64,000 nt of DNA, taken from contig NZ_QDFY01000012.1 in the NCBI RefSeq assembly GCF_003347635.1, positions 78,660 through 142,659 on the forward strand, written 5' to 3'. The position numbers were made by a program, and so were the translations under genes. The stretch is from Sphingosinicella terrae. Lineage in GTDB: Bacteria; Pseudomonadota; Alphaproteobacteria; Sphingomonadales; Sphingomonadaceae. The notes under the pieces are model-generated. The model was not told the origin of the DNA. It saw only the letters and a list, made by a program, of their open reading frames with translations, and ran no database searches. Below are positions 45,426 through 53,971 of the stretch, piece after piece. The number at the start of each line of letters is the position of its first letter. Position 1 is the stretch's first letter.

Positions 45426-46568
45426 ATGCCCCTCGATCCCGAGACTTTCGACGCGCTGATCGACACCGTCCGCCGGCTCGTCTCGGAGCGGCTGCGCCCG
45501 CTCGAGGCGCAAGTCGCGGAGGAGGACGAGGTGCCGGAGGCGATCGTCGCCGAGATGCGGGAGATGGGCCTGTTCGGCCTCTCCATCCCGGAGGACTATG
45601 GCGGCCTCGGCCTCACCATGTCCGAGGAGGTGCGGGTCGCGCTAGAATTCGGCCGGACGACGCCCGTCTTCCGCTCGGTCTTCGGCACCAATGTCGGTAT
45701 CGGCAGCCAGGGCCTGGTCATGGCCGGGAGCGAGGCGCAGAAGCGGCAATGGCTGCCCCGCATCGCCAGCGGCGAGATCGTCACCAGTTTCGCTTTGACC
45801 GAGCCGGGCGCCGGCTCCGACAGCGCTTCAGTCCAGACCCGCGCGGTCAGGGATGGAGGGATTTACCGCCTCAGCGGCACCAAGCGCTTCATCACCAATG
45901 CCGACAAGGCGTCGCTCTTCACCGTCATGGCCCGGACCGGCGAGGCGGGGGCGCGGGGCGTCTCCGCCTTCCTGGTCCCCGCCAACCTCCCCGGCGTCAC
46001 CGTCGGCAAGCCCGAGCGGAAGATGGGCCAGCAGGGCGCCCATGTCTGCGACGTCAATTTCGACGAGGCGCCGGTGCCGGCGGAGAACCGGTTGGGCGAG
46101 GAGGGGGAGGGCTTCCGCATCGCGATGCGGGTGCTCGACCGCGGCCGGCTGCACATCTCCGCCGTCTGCGTCGGCATCGCCGAGCGGCTGGTCGCCGACG
46201 CCGTCGCTTATGCGACCGATCGCCGCCAGTTCGGCCAGCCGCTGGCCGATTTCCAGCTCGTCCAGGCGATGATCGCCGATTCCAAGACCGAGGCGATGGC
46301 CGCCCGCGCCCTCGTGCTGGAGACGGCCGCGCTCAAGGATAGCGGCAAGCCGATCACGCTGGAGGCGGCGGCCGCCAAATATTTCGCCAGCGAGATGGTC
46401 GGTCGCGTCGCCGACCGGGCCGTCCAGATCTTCGGCGGCGCCGGCTACATCGCCGATTACGGCATCGAGCGGCTTTATCGTGACGTGCGCCTGTTCCGCA
46501 TCTACGAAGGCACCAGCCAGATCCAGCAGCTCGTCATCGCGCGCGAGACGATCCGCAACGGCGGTTGA
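45426..46568 (+). CDS. Acyl-CoA dehydrogenase
   Basis: A 380-residue complete acyl-CoA dehydrogenase. It has the FAD strand FALTEPGAGSDSASVQT (about 120-136), GTKRFITNADKASLF, YATDRRQFGQPLADFQ, the IFGGAGYIADYGIERLYRDV segment and the catalytic loop RIYEGTSQIQQLVIA with the Glu base intact. It resembles short/medium-chain enzymes. It follows the two-subunit type genes after a repeat element and probably acts in the same or a following step. Confidence 0.94.
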   Translation: MPLDPETFDALIDTVRRLVSERLRPLEAQVAEEDEVPEAIVAEMREMGLFGLSIPEDYGGLGLTMSEEVRVALEFGRTTPVFRSVFGTNVGIGSQGLVMAGSEAQKRQWLPRIASGEIVTSFALTEPGAGSDSASVQTRAVRDGGIYRLSGTKRFITNADKASLFTVMARTGEAGARGVSAFLVPANLPGVTVGKPERKMGQQGAHVCDVNFDEAPVPAENRLGEEGEGFRIAMRVLDRGRLHISAVCVGIAERLVADAVAYATDRRQFGQPLADFQLVQAMIADSKTEAMAARALVLETAALKDSGKPITLEAAAAKYFASEMVGRVADRAVQIFGGAGYIADYGIERLYRDVRLFRIYEGTSQIQQLVIARETIRNGG

Positions 46569-46625
46569 TCGAATCGTCCGGAGCGTCGCCTTTGCCGGGT
46601 TTCGAGCCGATGGAGAGCAGCCGGA

Positions 46626-46760
46626 ATGGTATTCGATCTCATCGGCGAGTTTCTGGCGCAGCTCATTCCTGCACGAGCGCAGGGCTGGCTCCTTGCTTTG
46701 TCGGCGCTGCTTGCGCTCGCCCTGATCCTGTGGTGGCTATTGGAGCCGGCAGCCAGCTAG
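46626..46760 (+). CDS. Possible 44-residue single-span membrane protein
   Basis: A small frame (MVFDLIGEFLAQLIPARAQG, then a hydrophobic helix ALSALLALALILWWLLEPAAS). The GGAGAG upstream is about 10 bases from the ATG. The hydrophobic segment is well formed for one membrane span. It lies between an acyl-CoA dehydrogenase gene and an amidohydrolase gene, both on the plus strand, and ends 20 bases before the latter's start. Nothing is known of its role; it could be chance. Confidence 0.45.
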   Translation: MVFDLIGEFLAQLIPARAQGWLLALSALLALALILWWLLEPAAS

Positions 46761-46780
46761 CCGGCCCAAAAGGGGGTTTG

Positions 46781-48085
46781 ATGAAAAGGTTGATCATTTT
46801 GGCGGCGATGGCCGCGTGCTCGGCGCCGGCCTTCGCTCAGCAGGCGCCGCTCCGCGACGCGGTGGCGCGCGACTATCGCGAAAATCTCGGCGCGCTGTTC
46901 GACCATTTCCACCGCAATCCCGAGCTCTCCGGCCTGGAGACGCAGACGGCGGCGCGGATGGCGCAGGAGCTGCGCGCCTTGGGTTATGAGGTGACGACCG
47001 GCGTCGGCGGCACCGGCGTCGTCGCCCTGCTCCGCAACGGCGAGGGACCGACCGTGCTGCTTCGCGCCGACATGGACGGGCTGCCGCTCGAGGAGCGCTC
47101 CGGCGTGTCCAATCCGTCGCGTGCCCGCCAGACCGACCGGACCGGCACCGAGCAGCCGGTCATGCATGCCTGCGGCCATGACGTCCACATCACCGCTCTA
47201 GTCGGGACCGCGCGCCAGCTGGCCGCCCGCCGTGCCAATTGGTCCGGCACGCTCGTCCTCATCGCCCAGCCCGCCGAGGAGACGATCTCCGGCGCGCGCG
47301 CGATGATCGAGGACGGCCTCTACACCCGCTTTCCCAAGCCCGATTACGCGCTCGCCTTCCATGTCGCCGCGGATGTCCCCGCCGGCCGGATCGAGGTGCC
47401 GCCGACCCTGGTCGCCTCCAGCGCGGACTCGGTCTCGATCGAGGTGCGCGGCGTCGGCACCCATGGCGCCTATCCGCATCTCGGCGTCGATCCGGTGCTC
47501 GTCGCCTCGCAGATCGTCGTGTCGCTCCAGTCGATGGTCGGCCGCGACATCAACCCGCTCGAAGGCGCCGTCATCAGCGTCGGCATGATCCATGGCGGCG
47601 TGAAGAGCAACATCATCCCGGAGCGGGTCGAGCTGCAGATGACGGTGCGCGCCAACACGCCCGAGATCCGCACGCGCCTGCTCGACGGCATCGATCGGGT
47701 CGCGCGCGGCACCGCGCTCGCGCTCGGGGTACCGGAGGATCGGCTGCCGGTCGTCACCCGTTCGCCGACCGAGACGACGCCGCCGACGATCAACGATCCC
47801 GAGACCGCCGCCGTCGTCCGCGACGCCATCGCCGGCGCGATGGGTGCGGACCGGCTCATCGAGACTCCGCCCTCGGGCATGGGGGCGGAGGATTTCGCCT
47901 ATTTCGTGACGCCAGAGAGCGGCGTCAAAGGCGTCTATTTCAGCGTCGGCGGAACGCCGCCGGAGCGGCTCGCCAACGCTCCAGGCCACCACTCGCCCTT
48001 GTTCCGCATCGAGCCCGAGCCGTCGGTGACGGCCGGCGTCGAGGCGATGGTCGTCGGTGCGGAGGCTCTGCTCGCGCGGCGTTAG
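46781..48085 (+). CDS. M20-family amidohydrolase, exported
   Basis: A 434-residue metallohydrolase with a signal peptide (MKRLIILAAMAACSAPAFAQ). Zinc-binding motifs of the amidohydrolase branch are present: HFHRNPELSG, RADMDGLPL, MHACGHDVHIT, PAEETISGARAMIEDG and GAEDFAYFV. The Cys in ACGHD is the usual Mn/Zn ligand of hippurate/indole-acetyl-amino-acid hydrolases. It may remove acyl or aryl groups from amino acids in the periplasm. AAAAGGGGG stands 4-9 bases before the ATG. The upstream reading frame is not used. Confidence 0.93.
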   Translation: MKRLIILAAMAACSAPAFAQQAPLRDAVARDYRENLGALFDHFHRNPELSGLETQTAARMAQELRALGYEVTTGVGGTGVVALLRNGEGPTVLLRADMDGLPLEERSGVSNPSRARQTDRTGTEQPVMHACGHDVHITALVGTARQLAARRANWSGTLVLIAQPAEETISGARAMIEDGLYTRFPKPDYALAFHVAADVPAGRIEVPPTLVASSADSVSIEVRGVGTHGAYPHLGVDPVLVASQIVVSLQSMVGRDINPLEGAVISVGMIHGGVKSNIIPERVELQMTVRANTPEIRTRLLDGIDRVARGTALALGVPEDRLPVVTRSPTETTPPTINDPETAAVVRDAIAGAMGADRLIETPPSGMGAEDFAYFVTPESGVKGVYFSVGGTPPERLANAPGHHSPLFRIEPEPSVTAGVEAMVVGAEALLARR

Positions 48086-48130
48086 AGCCGGATCCTGCCA
48101 GGAAAGACTCTGATCAGGTCCCGAACCGCT

Positions 48131-48514
48131 TCAGCGCTTCAGCAGGACGTTCATCTGGGCCGACGCGATCGGCTTGGTGCGGTCCTGTTGCCAGGCATGG
48201 GCTTCGACATTGGCGACCCGTTTGCCGAGCCGGGTGATCGTCGCCGCGGCGAAGGTGTCGTGGTCGACGCCGCCGCGCATGAAGCTGACGGTGACGTTGA
48301 TCGGCTTGACGACGATCCCGTCCTCTGCGCCGATCGCCTCGAAGATCGCGCCCATCGCGGCGAACTCGAGCAGGCCGGAAATGGCGCCGCCATGGAGAAA
48401 GCCGGGCCGCCCGAGCACGACGTCGCCGAACGGCATCACGAACAGGGTCTCGCCGGTCTCGCTCGAATGGCGGCTGATGCCGAGGAAACGGGCGTAAGGC
48501 GGCAGCTCTCGCAT
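48131..48514 (-). CDS. PaaI-like hotdog thioesterase
   Basis: A 127-residue hotdog-fold protein. The signature FLHGGAISGLLEFAAMGAIFE (residues about 40-60) has the catalytic-type HGG turn and Glu/Asp region of PaaI/YbgC-like acyl-CoA thioesterases. Substrate not predictable, possibly an acyl-CoA of the neighbouring pathway. It ends the minus-strand row that begins with the sigma factor; the gap to the glycosyltransferase gene is 9 bases. Confidence 0.88.
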   Translation of the reverse strand: MRELPPYARFLGISRHSSETGETLFVMPFGDVVLGRPGFLHGGAISGLLEFAAMGAIFEAIGAEDGIVVKPINVTVSFMRGGVDHDTFAAATITRLGKRVANVEAHAWQQDRTKPIASAQMNVLLKR

Positions 48515-48523
48515 GCGCCGGGA

Positions 48524-49117
48524 TTAGGGGAGGTCGGCGGGCACGTCTATGTCGTGCAGGGTCTCGCCGACTTGCACGGACCAGCCGAGCGCGGCGGCGC
48601 GTGCCAGTGTCGTCTCTGCCACCATGGGGCCGCTCCACGCGATGCCGGCGAAGAGCGACGGGTGGAAGCGCGACAGGCCGAGCAGGACATAGCCGCCGTC
48701 GCGGGCCGGATGGATGACGCAATCGCGACCGCGCAGCGACGCTGCCGCGGCGCCCAGCCTTTCGCGGGTGAGCTCGGGGCAGTCGGTTCCGACCAGCAGA
48801 ACCCGTTCGCCCGCCTCGGTCGCACGGCGGGCGGCGCGGGCGAGCCGCTCGCCGAGATCGCCCACGCCTTGGCCGGACAGCGCCACGTCGGTCGGCAGGT
48901 GACCCTGCCAGTCCGGATGATCGGGCGCCGGATCGATGCACAGCTCGACGGCGTCGACCGCGGCGCCCCGCGCCTGCGCCAGCGTGTCGGCCAGCATGCG
49001 CGCGGCGAGCGCTGCCGCGCCGGCCGCGCTGAGCTTCGGAATGAGCCGGGTCTTGGCCTTTCCCGCCACCGGGGCCTTGGCGAATATGACGAGCCTGACG
49101 GGCCTCACCGGCCTCAC
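48524..49117 (-). CDS. TIGR04282-type glycosyltransferase (DUF2064)
   Basis: A 197-residue nucleotide-sugar transferase-fold protein with the hallmark FAKAPVAGKAKTRLIPKL at residues 11-28, GTDCPELT (about 108) and GGYVLLGL (about 140). TIGR04282 proteins are annotated as 'arsenosugar biosynthesis' glycosyltransferases because of their genome context. The start overlaps the stop of the upstream VTT-flavin fusion gene (ATGA), so both are coupled. A TIGR04283-type partner is encoded 6 kb away on the other strand. Confidence 0.9.
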   Translation of the reverse strand: MRPVRPVRLVIFAKAPVAGKAKTRLIPKLSAAGAAALAARMLADTLAQARGAAVDAVELCIDPAPDHPDWQGHLPTDVALSGQGVGDLGERLARAARRATEAGERVLLVGTDCPELTRERLGAAAASLRGRDCVIHPARDGGYVLLGLSRFHPSLFAGIAWSGPMVAETTLARAAALGWSVQVGETLHDIDVPADLP

Positions 49118-51249
49118 CGCCGCCGCCAGCGATGGAAGAGCTCGACCCAGCCGAGCAGCCGCTCCGGCTGATGGGCGCGCCGCCAGTCGCCGGCCGCCGC
49201 CTTTATCGCCTCCGCCATGGTCGGATAGGCATGCACCGTGCCGAGCAGCTTGTTGAGGCCGATATTGTGCTTCATCGCCAGCGCGATCTCGGCGATGAGC
49301 TCGCCGGCATTCTCGCCGACGATCGCGGCGCCGAGAATGCGGCCGCGCCGGCCGACGAGGAGCTTGACGAAGCCCACGCGGGCATCCTCGGTCACGGCGC
49401 GGTCGAGCCGGTCGAGCGGATGCCGGATCGTCTCGAAGGCGAGTCCGGCGGCGCGCGCGCTCTGTTCGCTATGACCGACCTGGGCCGCTTCCGGATCGGT
49501 GAAGGTCACGTGCGGCAGGACCCGATAGTCGACCCGGAACTTCCTGATCCCGCCGAACAAGGCGTTGACCGCCGCATGCCAGGCCTGGTGCGACGCCGCG
49601 TGGGTGAACTGGTAGGGCCCGGCAACATCCCCAACCGCATAGATGTTGGGGAAGGGCGTCCGCAGCCACGGATCGAGCTCGAGCGGCGCCTCGGTGTCGA
49701 TGCCGAGCGTCTCCAGGCCATAGCCCTTCAAGCGGGGACGGCGGCCGACCGCCACCAGCAGAGCGTCGAACCTCAGGCTTCGCTCGCCCATCTCGTCGCG
49801 GACGACGAGCGCGCCCGGGTCGCAACGGACCGCCCGCCAGCCGGTGAGCAGGGTGACGCCGTCCGCGCGCAGGGCGGTCGCGACGACGTCGGCGACGTCC
49901 TCATCTTCCCGCGGCAGGATGCGCCGTCCCGCCTGGACCAGGGTCACCGCCGATCCGAGACGGGCGAAGGCCTGCGCCATCTCGACTCCGATCGGCCCGC
50001 CGCCGAGGATAACCAGCCGCTCCGGCGCATCGGACCGCGCCGCCATCGCCTCCCAGATCGTGTCGCTGGTCAGGTAGCCGGCTTGCTCCAGCCCCGGTAT
50101 CGGCGGGATGGCGGGCTCGCCGCCGGCGGCGATGACGATCGCGCGGGTGGTGAGCCGCTCGCCATCGACCTCGACCGTCCAGGGATCGACGATCCGGGCG
50201 TGGCCGATCCTGACGTCGACGCCCAGCTTGCTATAGCGCTCGACGCTGTCGGCGGGCGCGATCGTTTCGATCGCCGCCTGGATCCGGCGCATCACCGCCG
50301 GGAAATCGATCCGGGGCGGCTCGGCGACGATGCCGTATCGCGCCGCCTCGCGGACCTGGTGCGCGGCGCGGGCGCTTCGGATGAGCGCCTTCGACGGCAC
50401 GCACCCGGTGTTGAGGCAGTCCCCGCCCATCCGATGCGCCTCGATCAGCGTCACCTTGGCCCGCACCGCGGCGGCGATATAGGCGGTGACGAGACCCCCG
50501 GAGCCGGCGCCGATGACGACGAGATTGCGATCGAAGCGGCGCGGGCGGCGCCAGCCGCGATAGACCCGGCGGCGACGGAGCACGTCCGCCGCCGCCTTGC
50601 CGATCAGCGGGAACAGGCTGAGCAGCAGCAGCGATCCGAGCAATTGAGGCGAGGCGATGTCGCCGAGCGAGCGTATCCGGGCGATCTCGGTCCCCGCGAT
50701 CACATAAACCATCGTTCCCGGGAGCATGCCGATCTGGCTGACCAGCGCGAACTTGAGCGCGGGCATGCGGGTCAGCCCCATGGCCAGATTGACGAGGAAG
50801 AAGGGGAAAACCGGATTGAGCCGTACCGACAGGAGGTAGAAGATGCCGTCGCGAGCGATGCCGCGCTCGATCGCCTCCAGCCGCGCGCCGAACCGGCGCT
50901 CGACCGGGCCGCGCAGCAGATAGCGCGAGGACAGGAAGGCGAGGGTCGCGCCGGTGGTCGAGGCGAAGGAGGCGAGGGCCAGGCCGGCCCAGAAGCCGAA
51001 CACGGCTCCCGCCGCCAGGGTCATCACCGCGGCGCCCGGCAGCGACAGGGCCGTCACGGCGACGTAGAGCAGGAAGAACAGGCCGGCGGCGGCGAGCGGA
51101 TTGGCCTCGACGAGGCCGGCCAGCGACGTCTGCCGCGCCTTGAGCGAATCGAGGTCGATCTCCTCGCCCAGGCCGAGCAGGAAGAAGGCGGCGATCGCCG
51201 TGCCGATCAGCAAGGCGAGCAGGAGGCGGCCGGCGGCGGAGCGTGTCAT
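49114..51249 (-). CDS. VTT (TVP38/TMEM64) domain fused to mercuric-reductase-like flavin disulfide reductase
   Basis: A 711-residue membrane-bound flavoenzyme. Residues 1-225 are a VTT/DedA-like membrane domain with the motif LPGAAVMTLAAGAVFGFWAG and FPFFLVNLAMGLTRM. From about residue 240 comes a class I disulfide oxidoreductase: FAD loop VVIGAGSGGLVTAYIAAA, redox pair GGDCLNTGCVPSK, NAD loop LGGGPIGVEMAQ, FAD strand IYAVGDV, and a C-terminal dimer domain (HAYPTMAEAIKAAA). It lacks the extra C-terminal Cys pair of MerA. Substrate unknown. It is downstream of nrsF (7-base gap) and upstream of a TIGR04282 glycosyltransferase gene, in a sigma-factor-headed operon. Confidence 0.92.
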   Translation of the reverse strand: MTRSAAGRLLLALLIGTAIAAFFLLGLGEEIDLDSLKARQTSLAGLVEANPLAAAGLFFLLYVAVTALSLPGAAVMTLAAGAVFGFWAGLALASFASTTGATLAFLSSRYLLRGPVERRFGARLEAIERGIARDGIFYLLSVRLNPVFPFFLVNLAMGLTRMPALKFALVSQIGMLPGTMVYVIAGTEIARIRSLGDIASPQLLGSLLLLSLFPLIGKAAADVLRRRRVYRGWRRPRRFDRNLVVIGAGSGGLVTAYIAAAVRAKVTLIEAHRMGGDCLNTGCVPSKALIRSARAAHQVREAARYGIVAEPPRIDFPAVMRRIQAAIETIAPADSVERYSKLGVDVRIGHARIVDPWTVEVDGERLTTRAIVIAAGGEPAIPPIPGLEQAGYLTSDTIWEAMAARSDAPERLVILGGGPIGVEMAQAFARLGSAVTLVQAGRRILPREDEDVADVVATALRADGVTLLTGWRAVRCDPGALVVRDEMGERSLRFDALLVAVGRRPRLKGYGLETLGIDTEAPLELDPWLRTPFPNIYAVGDVAGPYQFTHAASHQAWHAAVNALFGGIRKFRVDYRVLPHVTFTDPEAAQVGHSEQSARAAGLAFETIRHPLDRLDRAVTEDARVGFVKLLVGRRGRILGAAIVGENAGELIAEIALAMKHNIGLNKLLGTVHAYPTMAEAIKAAAGDWRRAHQPERLLGWVELFHRWRRR

Positions 51250-51256
51250 GAGCGCC

Positions 51257-51883
51257 TCATGCGGGACGGAGCGCCACGCGGTGCAGCAAGGCAGCGGCGC
51301 CGGCCAGTCCCAGCATCGCCAGCCAGTGGAAGCCGAGATCGACGATTCCGGGGGGGAAGGGGTGGAAGAAGGTCAGCAGAAAGGCGGCGCCGGCCGAAGC
51401 GGCCAGGGCGCCGAGCAGGGCGACCGGTATGGGATCGATCGGACGGGCGCGGGACAGAAGCCAGAATAGAGGCACCCCGATCAGGGTTCCGCCGGCGAGC
51501 AGGAGATAGAAGCATTGCGGATGCCCGCTCCACGCCCAGCCCGACGGTCCCTCGGTCAGCTCCGCCAGGCAGCCGGCGCCGCTAATGGCGAGCCACAGCA
51601 GGAGCGCGGCGAGTGGTGCGGCCAGCCACCGCCGCGACGCGCCGGGAACCGACAGCGAGAAGGCGGCGAGGAGGGCGAGGATGAAGGTCGCCAGCGCGGC
51701 CGCGGCCTCCGGAAGGCGGGCGGCATCGATCCCGCCGCCCAGCCCGGTGATCGCAAGAGCGCTGACCAGCGCGAAACCGGCCAGCGGGCCGAAGGCTCGA
51801 CGGGCCGGCGACGGAAGCGGCCGCACCGGCGCCGCCTCGCGTGCGAGCTGCGCCACGACGGTTTCGGTCGAGCGCCCCCTCAC
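51257..51883 (-). CDS. nrsF: NrsF-type anti-sigma factor (DUF1109)
   Basis: A 208-residue integral membrane protein with six hydrophobic segments of the DUF1109/NrsF family. It is known in Caulobacter to hold an ECF sigma factor inactive until heavy-metal or oxidative stress acts on its conserved periplasmic Cys pair; here Cys appear in SGAGCLAELT and SGHPQCFYLL. The start overlaps the sigma gene's stop by 4 bases (ATGA), the usual coupling. It strongly suggests that the sigma factor responds to metal or oxidant stress. Confidence 0.9.
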   Translation of the reverse strand: MRGRSTETVVAQLAREAAPVRPLPSPARRAFGPLAGFALVSALAITGLGGGIDAARLPEAAAALATFILALLAAFSLSVPGASRRWLAAPLAALLLWLAISGAGCLAELTEGPSGWAWSGHPQCFYLLLAGGTLIGVPLFWLLSRARPIDPIPVALLGALAASAGAAFLLTFFHPFPPGIVDLGFHWLAMLGLAGAAALLHRVALRPA

Positions 51884-52449
51884 TGCCCGCTTTCTTCGAC
51901 GAAAAGGCGGCGGAGCCGCTTGATCCCGCGATGGACGTTGACCTTGAGGAGGGCGATCGACTGGCCCGACGCGGCCGACGCCTCCACCAGCGACATCTCC
52001 TTCAGCTTGACCAGCTCGATCGCCTCCCTCTGGCCCGGTGTCAGCTCGGTCATCATCCGCCCGACCATGTCATGCGCCTCCACCGTCACGTCAGGTTTCG
52101 CCCCGGCGTCGGCGAAAGTTTCAGCTGCGGTCTCGTCGGCGATCTCGACCCGGCGGGTGCGGGTCCGGCGGCGGAGCGCGTCGACCGCGCGGCGATCGAC
52201 GATGGCGGCCAGCCAGGGACGGACCGGCAGCTCCGGGCGGTAGGTGTGACGGACGCGGTGCAGGGTGAGCAGGGCGTCCTGGACCGCATCCTCGACCGCC
52301 TCGGGCGTATCGAGGCGCCGCCGCGCGATCGCCCGCGCGAACGGCAGGATGGCAGCGAGAAACTGGGCATATGCGGCCCGATCGCCCTGCTGCGCCGCCG
52401 CGAGCAGGCCTTCCCAATCGTCCGTGCGCCTGTCGCCTCGCTCGCCCAG
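51880..52449 (-). CDS. ECF sigma factor of the SigF/NrsF type, start codon unclear
   Basis: About 181-189 residues. Region 2 is recognisable as AILPFARAIARRRLDTPEAVEDAVQDALLTLHRVRHTY. Region 4 is LTPGQREAIELVKLKEMSLVEASAASGQSIALLKVNVHRGIKRLRR. It pairs with the following NrsF gene (4-base overlap). In-frame ATG, GTG and TTG codons are absent from region 2 up to beyond 52650. The family usually begins MxxDWxxLL; the corresponding codon here is ACG (52423-52425, TDDWEGLL) and a CTG lies at 52447-52449. Hence a non-standard start, a lost start, or a sequence error. I have given the CTG as the 5' limit. Confidence 0.72.
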   Translation of the reverse strand: MGERGDRRTDDWEGLLAAAQQGDRAAYAQFLAAILPFARAIARRRLDTPEAVEDAVQDALLTLHRVRHTYRPELPVRPWLAAIVDRRAVDALRRRTRTRRVEIADETAAETFADAGAKPDVTVEAHDMVGRMMTELTPGQREAIELVKLKEMSLVEASAASGQSIALLKVNVHRGIKRLRRLFVEESGQ

Positions 52450-52487
52450 TTCCGCCTCCGCGCCCCAGAGCGACCCCGGATTCGCTC

Positions 52488-52600
52488 CCTCCCCCTTGCG
52501 GGGAGGGCCGGGGCGGGGTGCCGGTCTTCGGCCGGCACGCGACGACGTCGCGCATCCCCTGTCTGGCTCTCCCCCACGAGGCGGGAGAGGATTATGCTGT
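52488..52600. repeat. Palindromic intergenic repeat upstream of the sigma gene
   Basis: It contains CCCTCCCCCTTGCGGGGAGGG, a perfect 7-bp hairpin (GTGCCGG-TCTTCGG-CCGGCAC, 52518-52538) and CTCTCCCCCACGAGGCGGGAGAG. It occupies the divergent region between the sigma gene and msrB where promoter and start of the sigma gene are expected. It belongs to the same family as the repeats at about 45.3 and 55.6 kb. Confidence 0.55.
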
Positions 52601-52641
52601 AACCTGAAAGCCGAGCCGACCGAAGCAGGAACGGAGGCCTT

Positions 52642-53142
52642 ATGGAACGACCGATATTCACACGCCGCGCCTGGCTCGGCGGCGCCGGCGCGACGGCGGT
52701 GGCCGCCGCGCTCGTCCTCGCCGGCGGCCGCGGTTCGCCTGCCGCCGCCCAGCGCTTCGAGATCGCGCTGACGCCGGAACAATGGCGTCGCCGGCTCACG
52801 CCGGAGCAATATCGGGTGCTGCGCGAACGCGGTACCGAGCGCGCGGGCACCAGTCCCCTCGACCGCGAGCATCGCCGCGGCAGCTTCGCCTGCGCCGGCT
52901 GCGGCCTTCCCGTCTTCCGCTCGCAGGACAAGTTCGACAGCGGCACCGGCTGGCCGAGCTTCACCCGCCCCATCGCCGGCACGGTCGGGACGAGCCCGGA
53001 CCGCAGCCTGGTCATCCTCCGGACCGAGGCGCATTGCCGCCGCTGCGGCGGCCATCTCGGCCATGTCTTCGACGACGGCCCGCCGCCGACCGGGCAGCGC
53101 TGGTGCATCAACGGCGTCTCGCTCCGTTTCGTGCCGGTCTGA
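52642..53142 (+). CDS. msrB: Peptide-methionine (R)-S-oxide reductase, exported
   Basis: A 166-residue repair enzyme reducing methionine-R-sulfoxide in proteins. The N terminus has a Tat-like signal (FTRRAWLGGAGATAVAAAL). Zinc is bound by two CxxC pairs (FACAGCGLP and AHCRRCGGH). GTGWPSFTRP and the catalytic end RWCINGVSLRF are present, with Cys as nucleophile and not selenocysteine. It is divergent from the sigma factor and followed 9 bases later by msrA, forming a periplasmic Msr pair that the stress sigma factor may control. Confidence 0.95.
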   Translation: MERPIFTRRAWLGGAGATAVAAALVLAGGRGSPAAAQRFEIALTPEQWRRRLTPEQYRVLRERGTERAGTSPLDREHRRGSFACAGCGLPVFRSQDKFDSGTGWPSFTRPIAGTVGTSPDRSLVILRTEAHCRRCGGHLGHVFDDGPPPTGQRWCINGVSLRFVPV

Positions 53143-53151
53143 GCGGGATCG

Positions 53152-53784
53152 ATGCGCCGTCTCTGGCTCTTCCTGCTTCTCCTCGTGGCCGGCGCGGCCG
53201 CCGCGGCGATGGTCGCCCGCGGCGGGAATGGCGGTCCGGCTCCGTCCGTGCCTTCCCCGCGCGGCGCGGCCAGCGCCGTCTTTGCCGGCGGCTGCTTCTG
53301 GTCGGTCGAGAAGGCGTTCGAGGAGATGCCCGGCGTGGTCTCGGCGACGTCCGGCTTCAGCGGCGGTCGAGGCGCAAACCCGAGCTACGACCAGGTCGTC
53401 GGCGGCGGCACCGGCCACCTCGAGGCCGTGCGCGTGGTCTACGATCCCGCCCGCATCGGTTACGCCGCCTTGGTCGCGCGTTTCCTTCGCACCATCGATC
53501 CGACCGACCCCGCCGGCCAGTTCTGCGACCGCGGCGACCAGTATCGCACCGCGATCTTCACCGGCAGCTCGGCCGAGCGCCGGGCGGCGGAGGCGGCGCT
53601 CGCCGAGGCGGGGCGCCAGCTCGGGGCGCGCATCACCACCCAGGTGAGGGCGGCGTCGGCTTTCTATCCGGCCGAGGCCTATCATCAGGACTTCGCACGG
53701 CGAAACAGCGTCCGCTACGCGCTCTACGCCCGCGGCTGCGGCCGCGAGGCCCGGCTGCGGCAAGTGTGGGGACGCAGGGGGTGA
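53152..53784 (+). CDS. msrA: Peptide-methionine (S)-S-oxide reductase, exported
   Basis: A 210-residue enzyme for methionine-S-sulfoxide. Residues 1-20 are a hydrophobic export/anchor segment (MRRLWLFLLLLVAGAAAAAM). The catalytic loop is AGGCFWSVEKAF, Cys48. GHLEAVRVVYDPARIGY, DQYRTAIF and YPAEAYHQDF follow as in the family. It forms an operon with msrB. Both are predicted to lie outside the cytosol, suggesting defence of envelope proteins against oxidants or chlorinating agents. Confidence 0.95.
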   Translation: MRRLWLFLLLLVAGAAAAAMVARGGNGGPAPSVPSPRGAASAVFAGGCFWSVEKAFEEMPGVVSATSGFSGGRGANPSYDQVVGGGTGHLEAVRVVYDPARIGYAALVARFLRTIDPTDPAGQFCDRGDQYRTAIFTGSSAERRAAEAALAEAGRQLGARITTQVRAASAFYPAEAYHQDFARRNSVRYALYARGCGREARLRQVWGRRG

Positions 53785-53905
53785 CGACCCAATTTTCTCC
53801 CCTCCCTGCACGTAGGGAGGGGCCGGGGGTGGGTACGTTTCCGGAGATTTTGCGGCTGGTGACGACCCACCCGCCCCTGACCCTTCCCGGCATTCAGGGA
53901 GGGGG
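53781..53905. repeat. Intergenic repeat block after msrA
   Basis: It has an 11-bp direct repeat, GTGACGACCCA, at 53781 and 53859, each followed by GC-rich inverted blocks (CCCCTCCCTGC...GTAGGGAGGGG and CCCTTCCCGGCATTCAGGGAGGG). No gene is seen in the 187 bases between msrA and the radical SAM gene. Confidence 0.5.
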
Positions 53906-53971
53906 AATCTGCTTGGCGTCTCCGAGCGTTCATGATCTACATGTCCCGCTCGTGGACTATCGATAGCGACC

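Noticed and set aside
49132..51585. An 817-codon plus-strand open frame opposite the VTT-flavin fusion
   Set aside because: Low-complexity Arg/Gly/Asp/Glu composition and antisense to a gene with clear FAD, NAD and redox motifs.
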